Of a stretch of 64,000 bases of DNA, positions 7,568 to 15,728 are shown piece by piece. The notes under the pieces are model-generated. The model was not told where the DNA came from, searched no databases, and saw only the letters and a list, made by a program, of their open reading frames with translations. A program made the position numbers and the translations under genes. Position 1 is the stretch's first letter. Every line of letters begins with the position of its first letter. The DNA is from Altererythrobacter sp. XM-24bin4 (GTDB lineage: Bacteria > Pseudomonadota > Alphaproteobacteria > Sphingomonadales > Sphingomonadaceae), in the NCBI GenBank assembly GCA_003149575.1, contig QCWG01000001.1, forward strand, positions 1,618,334 through 1,682,333, read 5' to 3'.

Positions 7568-10017
7568 TACTCGCCTCCCTCGATCCGCGCGACAGAAAGG
7601 AATTTCTCAGGCGCAACCCGGATCGCTGCGCCGGTGGGACATGCGCGCACGCAAGCTGGCCCGCCTTCGATCCCACTGCACATATCGCATTTGATCGCGA
7701 GCTTGGGCTGCTGCACTGCTTCATTTTCAGCGATTGCTTTGCGCCATTTGGACGGCGCTTCGCCAGGGCCGGGCCCTTTGCCGAACAGTAGCCATTGCAG
7801 CAGCGATGGCTTGGCCGGCGGCTTCGCATCCATCCGGATCACGCCATAGGGGCAGTTGCGCTCGCAATTGCCGCAACCGATGCAGGTCTCATCGATGAAC
7901 ACTTCGCCATCCGGGCCACGCTTGATTGCATTGGGGGGGCAATCGGCCATGCAATGCGGATGTTCGCAGTGGCGGCAACTGGTGGGGACATGCAAATGCG
8001 CGTAGCTGCGCCCGGCTTCTCTGTCGAGTCGCGACAAGCCGTCATGGCTGTCCGCACAGGCATTCTCGCAATTGTCGCAGCCGATGCAGAGTTTCTCGTC
8101 GATCAGCAGCACATCGGTCGCTTCGCCGATGCCGTTATCAACCAGGAATTGTGCGGTTTCCGAATAGAGATCGACGGCGCCGCTGAAGCTCGATTTGCGG
8201 CTCTCGACAAAGGCGTTGATCTCGCGCCGGTTCGCCATTTCCGCCAGCGCGGTCTCGCGCAGCGTGGGATTGCGCTCGATCAGAGCTATAAAGGCATCGC
8301 CAGGCAGTCGGATCAGTTCGGATTTGATTGCAGCCTTGACGCTGGCGATGCGCGGGGAACCGTCGATTACCGCCATCTCGCCGAAATAGGAGCCCGCGGG
8401 GAGATAGTTCAGGAACACCTGTTTGCCACCGATTGCTTTCTCAACGATCATAGAGCCGCTGCGTATGATGAAAACGTCCTTGTCGTCTGCGCCCTCCGTG
8501 ACAGCAGCTTCGCCCGCCCTCACTTCGACCAATTCAGCGCTTTCCACCAGTTCTGCGACGTCATTAGAAGTCAGACCCGAACCAAACATCTGGAGCAATT
8601 GTCGCTCAATGGAGATGCGGTTGACCACGCGATTGGCACCGGGTGACGTTGCCAGCAATTTGAGCGCCGCCGTGCGGGACAATTCGATCGCTACAATCGG
8701 TTCAGCGGCGCGAATCGTTGCTCCGCGCTTGCGTCCGGAAATGAGGCCAACCTCGCCAAAGATCGAGCCTTGGGAGATCGGTACAGTCTGTGAAGGGTTG
8801 TCGGGATTCACTTCGACTGCGACTGAACCTTGCGCGATGGCGAACATTGATGATCCGGGGGCATTGCGGGCGAAGATCAGCTCGCCAGATGTGTAGGCAT
8901 GGACTGTGCTGTCGAGCATCAGCTCGCGCAATTGTAGCGGTGAAAGATCGTTGAAGATCTCTACATTCTGGCCAAACAGCTCAAGCCATTCATCAACGCT
9001 GCGATTGCCGGGCAAGGGCGCAAATTTCTCTGCCAGGATCGGCTCGTCAGCGGGCTTGAGATTTGCATTTCCATTGAGGAATTCGATCACATCATAGCCC
9101 TGGTTCATACAGTGCTTGATCAACGGATAGCCTGCCAAGGCCCCGATCACGTGGATACCGGATTGGGTTGTCTCGAAGCTGGGCGAAAGCTTGGGAAAGG
9201 CGCTTCTTTCTCCGCTTGTAAACTCGATTCCGCAAGCTTCGACGAAGGTGCGTGGCGGCTGCGACCCGGTCCGCGCGATGATCCGGTCGCATGGAATCGC
9301 GACTTCCCCATCGCGAGTCTCAAGAACCAATTCGCCAGGCTTGACTTCGGATGGGCTTGTCTCGCGCCGGACGATAAGGCGACCGTCCTGCTCCGCCTCT
9401 TCAAGCTGTTTGACGTTAGCGGCTTTCGCGCGGGCGAAATCTGCCCGCCGATTGAGAATGGTGACTGTGTTGCGCTGCGCTTCGTCAGCGGCGAGTCCAA
9501 GCGCATTCTCGATCCCTGCATCGCCTGATCCAACGACGGTGATGTGCTCGTCGAAATATTCTCCCGGATCGTCGAGCTGATACTGGATATGCGGCAAGTC
9601 AGCGCCAGGGACCCGCAAGCGATTGGGATTGCCTTGCGTGCCGATGGCGAGGACTACGGCTTGCGCAGTCAGTTCGCGCCCGTCTGCTAGCTTGATGGTG
9701 AAATCACCCGTCTCGCCTTCGATTGCGGCAACTTCAGCATTGAGCATCACATTGATGTCTTGGCTTGCGGCCTGATCGTCCCAAGTGCTGAGGACTCGCT
9801 CTCGCTTGCCGGCTTCGAAATCGAGATCAGAGCGCAGCACGAGGTTGGATGGTGTCGCCATCACATGCTTGCCCTTCTGGTATTTGTAGATCGTGTCAGA
9901 CAGGTGGTCGGTTTTCTCTATCAGCACATGGTTCATGCCGAGGGCGGCCGCGCGCCCGGCCGCGCTCAGTCCAGCGGGGCCGGAACCAATTATCGCAACC
10001 CGGAAAACTTTGGGCAA
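7567..10017 (-). CDS. FAD oxidoreductase fused to two cNMP-binding domains and a four-cluster ferredoxin
   Basis: An 816-residue cytoplasmic fusion. Residues 1-330 are a two-dinucleotide-domain flavoprotein ([13 protein letters not shown] for FAD; VVGSGDAGIENAL for NAD(P)H) of the thioredoxin-reductase/YpdA type, but no redox CXXC is visible. Two cyclic-nucleotide-binding domains follow (about 350-460 and 475-590); each keeps the phosphate-binding cassette (FGEVGLISGRKRGAT and FGEMAVIDGSPRIAS, with Glu and Arg present). Residues about 640-816 carry four cysteine clusters (CIGCDNCENAC, CRHCEHPHCMADCP, CIGCGNCERNCP, and CDMC...CVRACP) like DmsB/NrfC ferredoxin subunits. Translation probably starts at TTG 10017, with GGAG 7 bases upstream. 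It is the first gene of the operon. Likely role: NAD(P)H-driven electron input gated by a cyclic nucleotide (inference). Confidence 0.85.
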   Translation of the reverse strand: MPKVFRVAIIGSGPAGLSAAGRAAALGMNHVLIEKTDHLSDTIYKYQKGKHVMATPSNLVLRSDLDFEAGKRERVLSTWDDQAASQDINVMLNAEVAAIEGETGDFTIKLADGRELTAQAVVLAIGTQGNPNRLRVPGADLPHIQYQLDDPGEYFDEHITVVGSGDAGIENALGLAADEAQRNTVTILNRRADFARAKAANVKQLEEAEQDGRLIVRRETSPSEVKPGELVLETRDGEVAIPCDRIIARTGSQPPRTFVEACGIEFTSGERSAFPKLSPSFETTQSGIHVIGALAGYPLIKHCMNQGYDVIEFLNGNANLKPADEPILAEKFAPLPGNRSVDEWLELFGQNVEIFNDLSPLQLRELMLDSTVHAYTSGELIFARNAPGSSMFAIAQGSVAVEVNPDNPSQTVPISQGSIFGEVGLISGRKRGATIRAAEPIVAIELSRTAALKLLATSPGANRVVNRISIERQLLQMFGSGLTSNDVAELVESAELVEVRAGEAAVTEGADDKDVFIIRSGSMIVEKAIGGKQVFLNYLPAGSYFGEMAVIDGSPRIASVKAAIKSELIRLPGDAFIALIERNPTLRETALAEMANRREINAFVESRKSSFSGAVDLYSETAQFLVDNGIGEATDVLLIDEKLCIGCDNCENACADSHDGLSRLDREAGRSYAHLHVPTSCRHCEHPHCMADCPPNAIKRGPDGEVFIDETCIGCGNCERNCPYGVIRMDAKPPAKPSLLQWLLFGKGPGPGEAPSKWRKAIAENEAVQQPKLAIKCDMCSGIEGGPACVRACPTGAAIRVAPEKFLSVARIEGGE

Positions 10018-10043
10018 GTCCGAACTCCAATATTCAAATTGCC

Positions 10044-10073
10044 GTTACAAACGACTGTACCGCAAGCTGCCAA
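10044..10073 (-). promoter_or_regulatory. Possible sigma70-type promoter of the redox operon
   Basis: On the minus strand a TTGGCA box (10068-10073) is separated by 18 bases from TGTAAC (10044-10049). These match the -35 consensus at 5 of 6 and the -10 consensus at 4 of 6 positions. A start about 20 bases before the TTG start codon would follow. No clear CRP/FNR palindrome was found in this short divergent region. Judged by eye only. Confidence 0.3.
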
Positions 10074-10123
10074 AAATACCAAAGGTAATTGCCCACAATC
10101 ATTGGAAATGCTAGTTTGAAAAC

Positions 10124-11044
10124 ATGCATGTATCAGAAAACCCTAAGACTTTGGAAAACGGCATTAGCCGCCCCCAACTTGGAGTGCTGTTTGGTGCAGT
10201 GCTCCTGTTGATAGCGGTGGTCGGTTATAAGGCATGGGATGGTGGCAGTGAGGCAAAGGCCTCAGGTCAAGACTCAGCGGGTCCGATCAACATCGAACAA
10301 TTGCGTGCAACAGCAGATGCGGCGGGCGACAACGCACTGCCGTGGCAGCAATTGGGTTTCGCACATTTTCAGCGGGGTGAATTTCTCGAGGCTGAGGCTG
10401 CATATGAACGCTCCGTCGCTCTGGACGATGATGAAGCCGTGCTTTGGTCGGCCTTGGGCGAAGCACGTGTCATGGCGTCTCAGCGCGAACCGTTGCCTCC
10501 CAGTGCATTGGAGGCATTCAATCGCGCAATCGAACTTGATCCAAGCGATCCGCGCGCTCGCTATTTCCTCAATGTAAAGAAGGATCTTGACGGCGATCAC
10601 AATAGCGCGATCGCGGGTTGGTTGGCCCTCTTGGCAGAAACACCGCAAAGCGCTCCATGGGAAACCGATCTCATCCGCACAATCGAGCAAGTCGGTGCGA
10701 TCAATGGCATCGATGTCGAGGAGCGGATTGTTATCGCGCAAGCGGTGCGGGGTTCAACAGCGGTTAGCGATACTCCGCGCGGACCGACGCAGGCTCAGAT
10801 CGCTGCGGCAGGCTCAATCCCTCCAAGCGAACAGCGTACGATGGCCGAAGGCATGGTCGGGCGGCTAGAAAGGCGGCTAGCAAAAAACCCCAGCGATGTT
10901 CAAGGTTGGATCATGTTGATTCGCAGCCGCATGACGCTAGATCAGACCGATCTAGCGAACGAGGCCTTACAGGCAGCGCTTGCCACCAATCCCGCTTCCG
11001 AAGCGCGAATTCGCGAAGAAGCTGCGCTACTAGGTGTGCGTTAG
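10124..11044 (+). CDS. CcmI/CycH-like TPR protein, probable cytochrome c maturation factor
   Basis: A 306-residue protein with one N-terminal membrane helix (about residues 20-38) and TPR-like repeats outside it (for example LGFAHFQRGEFLEAEAAYERSV at about 83-104, and EALQAALATNPAS near the end). The C-terminal stretch 'MVGRLERRLAKNPSDVQGWIMLIRS' resembles the CcmI/CycH C-terminal TPR domain, which presents apocytochrome c for haem ligation. It lacks the second N-terminal helix of full-length CcmI. It is divergent from the redox operon, whose two decahaem proteins would need such maturation; that link is inference. It ends overlapping the end of the convergent PycTM-like gene by four bases. 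Confidence 0.65.
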   Translation: MHVSENPKTLENGISRPQLGVLFGAVLLLIAVVGYKAWDGGSEAKASGQDSAGPINIEQLRATADAAGDNALPWQQLGFAHFQRGEFLEAEAAYERSVALDDDEAVLWSALGEARVMASQREPLPPSALEAFNRAIELDPSDPRARYFLNVKKDLDGDHNSAIAGWLALLAETPQSAPWETDLIRTIEQVGAINGIDVEERIVIAQAVRGSTAVSDTPRGPTQAQIAAAGSIPPSEQRTMAEGMVGRLERRLAKNPSDVQGWIMLIRSRMTLDQTDLANEALQAALATNPASEARIREEAALLGVR

Positions 11045-11562
11045 AACGCGCTCATCACAAAGGTTGCGAGCGAGGCGGCAAGGCCAGCCAGAAAAACGCG
11101 GGATGACCATCCCAGTAGCCGATATTTCTTGCGGTGTAACACTTGGCCGTTCTGGTAGATGTCACGCAGCATCAAGTGATACATCGCTTCCTCATCGCTG
11201 AGCTTTGACACTACGGACTTTGCGAACTGCTCTTCTTCCATCTGCGTAAAGACTCCGAAAAACAGGATATTGGACTGATCGTCTGCGACCGGCTTGGCGC
11301 CTGCTGTTGGCAAGACAGCTACAATCGCCAAACAAGCTGACACAAAGGCGGAAACACCTAGCGCCACCATTGCAGGCGCCGGATCGCCGCTGCTTGCCTG
11401 TCCCATGGCGAGTGTGAAAACCACGATGGCTGCACCCATCAGTAAGCTTGCCTTTTGGTCAGCCATCTGGCTCAACGTGAGGTTGGTCTGCGTGATCGTG
11501 CGCACCAGATGAATAGCTTGCGGAGAGAAGGCCTTGTCTGAGCCTTGCGGAGCCTCGCTCAT
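11041..11562 (-). CDS. PycTM-like (Pycsar effector family, DUF5706) membrane protein
   Basis: A 173-residue protein with predicted membrane helices at about 40-57, 66-90 and 150-171. The N-terminal 'RTITQTNLTLSQMADQKASLLMGAA' pattern matches what I recall of DUF5706, the family that includes the transmembrane Pycsar effector. Its ATG overlaps the stop of gdhA by four bases, so the two are cotranscribed. No pyrimidine cyclase gene is seen anywhere in this window, so a complete anti-phage Pycsar pair is not present here. A housekeeping membrane role linked to gdhA is at least as likely. Family assignment is from memory of the motif. Confidence 0.6.
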   Translation of the reverse strand: MSEAPQGSDKAFSPQAIHLVRTITQTNLTLSQMADQKASLLMGAAIVVFTLAMGQASSGDPAPAMVALGVSAFVSACLAIVAVLPTAGAKPVADDQSNILFFGVFTQMEEEQFAKSVVSKLSDEEAMYHLMLRDIYQNGQVLHRKKYRLLGWSSRVFLAGLAASLATFVMSAF

Positions 11563-12908
11563 ACGACGCCAAACGCCAACATGGCATCTGCAACCTTCTT
11601 GAAGCCTGCAATATTTGCGCCTTTGACATAGTCAGTATAGCCGCCGTCTTGCGTTCCATAGGTGAGGCAGCGCTCGTGAATACCGTGCATGATATCACGC
11701 AGCATCTCTTGCAATTCATCTTCGCTCCATGACCGGCGAAGCGAATTTTGGCTCATTTCAAGCCCTGATACTGCAACGCCGCCCGCATTAGCGGCTTTGC
11801 CTGGCGCGTACAGCAGCTTGGCAACTTTGAACACATGCACACCTTCAAGGTCGGTTGGCATGTTCGCGCCTTCTGACACCGCGATGCAACCATTTTCAAC
11901 CAATGCGCGGGCATCATCGCCCAGCAGCTCGTTTTGTGTCGCGCAGGGCAGCGCAACGTCGCACGTCACATGCCATGGCGTCTTGCCTTCGTGGAAAGTC
12001 GCATTGCTGTATCTCTCCGCGTATTCGGAAATCCGTCCGCGCTGGCGGTTCTTGTGGTCCTTCACCCAATGAAGTTTCTCCAAATCAATCCCGTCGGGAT
12101 CATGGATGAAGCCTCCTGAATCTGACAAAGTGAGCACCTTGCCGCCGAGCTGGATGATCTTCTCTGCAGCATGGGTTGCGACATTGCCTGAGCCGGAGAT
12201 TGCGGCAGTCTTGCCCTCAAGATCCATCTCCTTGGTCGCAAGCATATTGGCGAGGAAATAAACCGCGCCATATCCGGTCGCTTCCGGCCTAATGAGCGAG
12301 CCGCCATACTCCAGGCCTTTGCCGGTCAGCACGCCGTTGAAGTGGTTGGTGATGCGTTTGTATTGGCCGAACATGTAGCCAATTTCGCGCCCGCCGACAC
12401 CGATATCACCTGCGGGAACATCAACATCAGGACCGATGTGACGATAGAGCTCGGTCATGAAGCTTTGACAAAACCGCATGATTTCGCGCTCGCTCTTGCC
12501 TTTGGGATTGAAGTTGGAGCCGCCTTTCCCGCCTCCCATAGGTAGGCCAGTTAGTGCATTTTTGAATGTCTGCTCGAAAGCGAGGAATTTGAGCACGCTC
12601 TCGGTGACGCTCGAGTGAAAGCGAATGCCGCCTTTGTAAGGGCCGATGGCATTGTTGTTCTGCACGCGCCAACCGCGTTGGACGCGTATATCGCCTTTGT
12701 CGTCTTCCCAGCACACGCGAAAGCTTACGACCCGATCGGGCTCGGCGATACGCCGCAAGATTTGCTCGCTGTGGTAGTCTTCCTTGTCTTCTATGAAATC
12801 GAAGATATCTTCCGCTACTTCCTGCACGGCTTGCACAAATTCGGGTTGATGCGGATTTCGTCGCTTGACGCCCTCCATAAAGCCATTGAAATCGACGTGT
12901 TCTACCAT
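11559..12908 (-). CDS. gdhA: NADP-type glutamate dehydrogenase
   Basis: A 449-residue cytoplasmic enzyme that interconverts 2-oxoglutarate plus ammonia and glutamate. Length and motifs fit the hexameric NADP-dependent (S50-I) class: the substrate lysine region PMGGGKGGSNFNPKGKS (about 121-137), the DVPAGDIGVGGREIGYMFG block and the dinucleotide-binding GSGNVATHAAEK. The start codon is preceded by GGGGGAGGT ten bases upstream. It is followed by the DUF5706 gene with a four-base overlap. It belongs with nitrogen assimilation, as does the distant ntr cluster in this window. Confidence 0.95.
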   Translation of the reverse strand: MVEHVDFNGFMEGVKRRNPHQPEFVQAVQEVAEDIFDFIEDKEDYHSEQILRRIAEPDRVVSFRVCWEDDKGDIRVQRGWRVQNNNAIGPYKGGIRFHSSVTESVLKFLAFEQTFKNALTGLPMGGGKGGSNFNPKGKSEREIMRFCQSFMTELYRHIGPDVDVPAGDIGVGGREIGYMFGQYKRITNHFNGVLTGKGLEYGGSLIRPEATGYGAVYFLANMLATKEMDLEGKTAAISGSGNVATHAAEKIIQLGGKVLTLSDSGGFIHDPDGIDLEKLHWVKDHKNRQRGRISEYAERYSNATFHEGKTPWHVTCDVALPCATQNELLGDDARALVENGCIAVSEGANMPTDLEGVHVFKVAKLLYAPGKAANAGGVAVSGLEMSQNSLRRSWSEDELQEMLRDIMHGIHERCLTYGTQDGGYTDYVKGANIAGFKKVADAMLAFGVV

Positions 12909-13009
12909 CTGCTGTTGACCTCCCCCTAACAGGCTACTGCATTTAACGTATGACAGTTTTTATCTTGTGTGACCAAGGGGCAAAAGACGCAATGTCTTTT
13001 TCATAATAC

Positions 13010-13232
13010 TGCCCGTCATCAGATAAATTGAGACACGCTGAGGCTTTGGTTTAGCGAGTGTTTGGCCTCATCTGGTTGATGTTTTTTAAGCGGCGAGCTT
13101 GCGGTGAAGCACGCGATGTTCAAACTTCTTTCGTTTCAACTTTTCTCTTATTTGGATAATTTCTGTGGCTCTGCCGAATTAGGCATCGGCCGGTGTGACG
13201 TTGTCGAGGCTTTCGCGGTAGCTTGTGTGTCA
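13010..13232 (-). mobile_element. Remnant of an IS3-like insertion sequence (right end only)
   Basis: The end at 13010 reads TGCCCGTCATCAGATAAATT, starting with TG as in IS3-type terminal repeats. It is followed, reading minus strand from the other side, by the last codons of a transposase (13086-13232). Only this terminal piece remains; the left end and the rest of the transposase are absent. The outer boundary near 13232 is uncertain because similarity fades there. Confidence 0.55.
13086..13232 (-). pseudogene. Transposase C-terminal fragment with an in-frame stop
   Basis: Read on the minus strand, the frame gives HTSYRESLDNVTPADA, a TAA stop (13179-13181), then FGRATEIIQIREKLKRKKFE and HRVLHRKLAA before the final TAA (13086-13088). 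This strongly resembles the conserved C-terminus of rve-type IS3-family transposases ('YHESLDNVTPADVYFGR...IKRKT...LLHRK'). The stop replaces the usual Tyr or Trp of 'ADxYFGR'. With no N-terminus or catalytic core present it cannot be functional. Confidence 0.65.
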
Positions 13233-13475
13233 GTGAGGAGGTAATCGAGTATTGCACTTTTGCATTCTGGGCTTCTGAGTTTGGGTCGCAGATTTGCGCG
13301 GCGCACCGGTCAGGCAAGGGGCTATCTGCGCGTTAACTGGGGCTTTGCTGGCAGCTTTGTGTTGCGACACATAGGGCGAGGGACTAGGCAGCGACGGCTT
13401 TTCGCAATTATATAACCTAAATAGAGTTGACCATCGGTTACCCACAGGTTTGAGGAAAGGCTAAAACACTAGGTT

Positions 13476-13552
13476 GGCCCCGTAGCTCAGCCGGATAGAG
13501 CACCAGATTCCTAATCTGGGGGCCGCGTGTTCGAATCACGCCGGGGTCACCA
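13476..13552 (+). tRNA. tRNA-Arg(CCT)
   Basis: A complete cloverleaf: acceptor GGCCCCG pairs with CGGGGTC (one G-U pair), the D arm GCTC/GAGC, the anticodon stem CCAGA/TCTGG with loop TTCCTAA giving anticodon CCT, and the T arm GCGTG-TTCGAAT-CACGC. The CCA end is encoded. It lies five bases before the stop of the MFS gene, which reads the opposite way. Confidence 0.95.
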
Positions 13553-13557
13553 CTCAG

Positions 13558-14745
13558 TTAGCGCGCGCCAATCCGTCGGTAATTTGCCCAGGCCAAAAGC
13601 GAGATTGTGGCTGAAGCAATGGCGACGAGCAGACATGTGCCGGCCCAGCCGTATCCATCATAGATCGCTGTGCCCAAAACGCTTCCAATGCCGCCGCCGA
13701 TAAACATGATCACGATATAGATTGTCGTCAGCCGGGTTCGGATCGCGGGCTCCAGCGCCAGAAAGATCATCCGGCTTGTCACATCGACCGATGGGCCAAC
13801 CAGATTGATGAGCGTGAGCGGAATTAACACAGCCCATGCGCTGAATCCGAACGGATAGAGTAAAGCAATTCCCGCAGATTGCAGCACAGCGACAATGGCT
13901 CTGGCGCGGCGCGGCCCGACATGGTCAGCCCATCGACCAATGCGCGGGGTTGTAAGAACACTGATCGCGCCAATACCCGCCAGATAACCGACAGTATCGA
14001 CCCCATAACCAAGCGCAGGACTGGTTAGGTGCAAGGCAAGTGCCAGCCAGACTGCGGTGAAACAACCAAAATTAAGACCCTGAATCATCGCGGAATGGAG
14101 AACGTCTTTGTGCTGCTTAGCCAAACTGATCACCGACGCTAGAAGCTCTCGATAAGAACCGGTCGGGCGTTTTTCTGGCGCCGTCTCGCTCTGCATCGTG
14201 ATCGGGAGCATCAACGTAACTGCAATCATCAGGCTGGCGGCGATCCAATAAACTGTGCGCCAACCGTAAACCTCTGTAACGATACCAGCGCCAACACGTG
14301 CGACAAGAATGCCAAAGATTACACCGGCTGTGAGTAGCGCAGTCACTTGACCGAGCCGCTCTGGAGCAACCCGCTTGGATGCAAACGCCGGGAGCTGATA
14401 GGGGGCAATTGTCACAAAGCCCAACAGTGTCGATGCCAATGTGAAGAGCGCAAACTGCGCTGCCAAAGCCATTCCCAACATCGCGAGCGTTTGCAGGCTG
14501 ACAAACAGGATACAAAGGCTGCGGTTGGAATATCTATCGCCGAGCGGCAAAAGCAGGAAGATGCCAATTGCGAGTGCGATCTGATTGAGCGCAGGAACGA
14601 CGCCAATTGCGCCATCGCTTACGCCGAAATCGCGCGCAACCTCTCCGATAATGGGATGGATGTAATACGCATTGGCAGTGACCACCGCGGTCGTCGCGGC
14701 GAGCCCGTATTCCTGAGCGCGGCTGAGATAGCCCACTTGGCTCAA
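13558..14745 (-). CDS. MFS transporter
   Basis: A 395-residue integral membrane protein with about twelve hydrophobic segments and a central loop (about 190-210, charged: QSETAPEKRPTGSYREL). This is the standard major facilitator layout. The 'GDRYSNR' loop after helix 2 resembles the MFS A-motif (GxxxDRxGRR). It overlaps the upstream dehalogenase-like gene by four bases (stop/start), suggesting cotranscription. The similarity is to the YnfM/arabinose-efflux-like group of two-to-four-gene neighbourhoods; the substrate cannot be told. Confidence 0.85.
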   Translation of the reverse strand: MSQVGYLSRAQEYGLAATTAVVTANAYYIHPIIGEVARDFGVSDGAIGVVPALNQIALAIGIFLLLPLGDRYSNRSLCILFVSLQTLAMLGMALAAQFALFTLASTLLGFVTIAPYQLPAFASKRVAPERLGQVTALLTAGVIFGILVARVGAGIVTEVYGWRTVYWIAASLMIAVTLMLPITMQSETAPEKRPTGSYRELLASVISLAKQHKDVLHSAMIQGLNFGCFTAVWLALALHLTSPALGYGVDTVGYLAGIGAISVLTTPRIGRWADHVGPRRARAIVAVLQSAGIALLYPFGFSAWAVLIPLTLINLVGPSVDVTSRMIFLALEPAIRTRLTTIYIVIMFIGGGIGSVLGTAIYDGYGWAGTCLLVAIASATISLLAWANYRRIGAR

Positions 14746-15656
14746 TCCAGAATACCCGCCAGTTTACCCATCTCGATCACGCCCTGGGATAGCTCTGCCG
14801 GCCGGTCTTCCTGACAGAAATGACCGCAGCCGTTCAGGATTTCGTGCGGCATGCCCTTTGCACCTTTGATCCGCCCGGCAAGAGCTTCGCCTAACCCGCC
14901 CGTAACAGGATCATCCGCACCAAACAGGGTCAGGAACGGTTTATCGAAAGCGGCCAGATGCTCCCAAGCTGCGGTGTTCTCTTCAATGCCCGCCATGCCA
15001 TTTTCGACCGGCACCAACTGAGGGAATGCGCGTGCGCCCGCTTTGCTTGGTTCATCGGGGAAGGGGGCGTCATAGGCGGCAATTTCCGCCGCTGATCGTT
15101 CAGTATATGCGGCGCGTTGGAGCAGCTCACCGATCTTGAAATCGGGCGAGCTCTTGGCATACTCGCGCCAAGCGAGAAACGCAGGCGACGGCGTGCCGCC
15201 TGTCGGTAGGAATGTGTTACTGGCCACAACTAAGTTGAACCGGTCTGGCGCGCGGCCAACCATTCGCAGACCAAGCAGTCCGCCCCAGTCCTGACAGAAT
15301 AGTCCGGCGGTTTTCGGCACAACTGCGTCGCGCCATTGTTCAAGCCAATCAACGTGGCGGGCATAGGTGTAAAAGTTTTGATCGTCGGGCTTGTCGCTTT
15401 TGCCAAATCCGATCAGGTCTGGCGCCAAACAACGAAATCCGGCATCGACCAGGATCGGGATCATTTTGCGATAGAGAAAGCTCCAGCTTGGCTCGCCATG
15501 GAACAGCAGGATGGGCGGCGCGTCACTCGGGCCTTCGTCCAGATAATGCATCTGCCCTTTGTGCCCGTCACCCAGATCAATTTCGAGCCATTGCTCTGCA
15601 AATGGATAGTCAGGGATATCCGCAAAGCGGACTGGGTCGTAACGCAGAATTTCCAT
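14742..15656 (-). CDS. Haloalkane dehalogenase-like alpha/beta hydrolase
   Basis: 304 residues from ATG 15656 (AAGGAG ten bases upstream; a longer 316-residue frame has no such site). Motifs closely follow the HLD-I haloalkane dehalogenases: HGEPSWSFLYRKMI with E55 and W58, nucleophile D123 in CQDWGG with halide-stabilising W124, a cap-domain W163 (AFLAWREY), acid D249 in GADDPV and H279 in GCGHFCQED. All catalytic positions known from DhlA-type enzymes appear present, so hydrolytic dehalogenation is plausible. Many family members in marine bacteria have no known substrate, and epoxide hydrolase-like activity is an alternative. It is upstream of an MFS exporter gene. Confidence 0.8.
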   Translation of the reverse strand: MEILRYDPVRFADIPDYPFAEQWLEIDLGDGHKGQMHYLDEGPSDAPPILLFHGEPSWSFLYRKMIPILVDAGFRCLAPDLIGFGKSDKPDDQNFYTYARHVDWLEQWRDAVVPKTAGLFCQDWGGLLGLRMVGRAPDRFNLVVASNTFLPTGGTPSPAFLAWREYAKSSPDFKIGELLQRAAYTERSAAEIAAYDAPFPDEPSKAGARAFPQLVPVENGMAGIEENTAAWEHLAAFDKPFLTLFGADDPVTGGLGEALAGRIKGAKGMPHEILNGCGHFCQEDRPAELSQGVIEMGKLAGILD

Positions 15657-15728
15657 CGCTCTCAATCTCCTTGATGAAATTGAGTAGCACAAAAAAACCT
15701 AAAAACCACTAGGCCTTAACCATGGGTG

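Larger units (their letters stand above)
12909..13475. other. Intergenic region between gdhA and tRNA-Arg with a mobile-element scar
   Basis: About 570 bases without an intact gene. Bases 12909-13009 should contain the gdhA promoter, but I see no convincing boxes. Bases 13010 to about 13232 hold the remnant insertion sequence described separately. In 13233-13475 I see no gene; short reading frames here resemble nothing I recognise. The last stretch should hold the tRNA-Arg promoter. Confidence 0.6.

Noticed and set aside
7795..8646. A 283-codon plus-strand frame inside the cNMP/ferredoxin fusion gene
   Set aside because: Antisense to well-conserved FeS and cNMP motifs; no motif of its own.
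11041..11562. A complete Pycsar anti-phage system
   Set aside because: The effector-like gene is present, but no pyrimidine cyclase is seen, and the partner is gdhA.
12909..13475. An intact transposase or a CRISPR-like array between gdhA and tRNA-Arg
   Set aside because: Only a short transposase tail with an internal stop is present, and there are no regular repeats.
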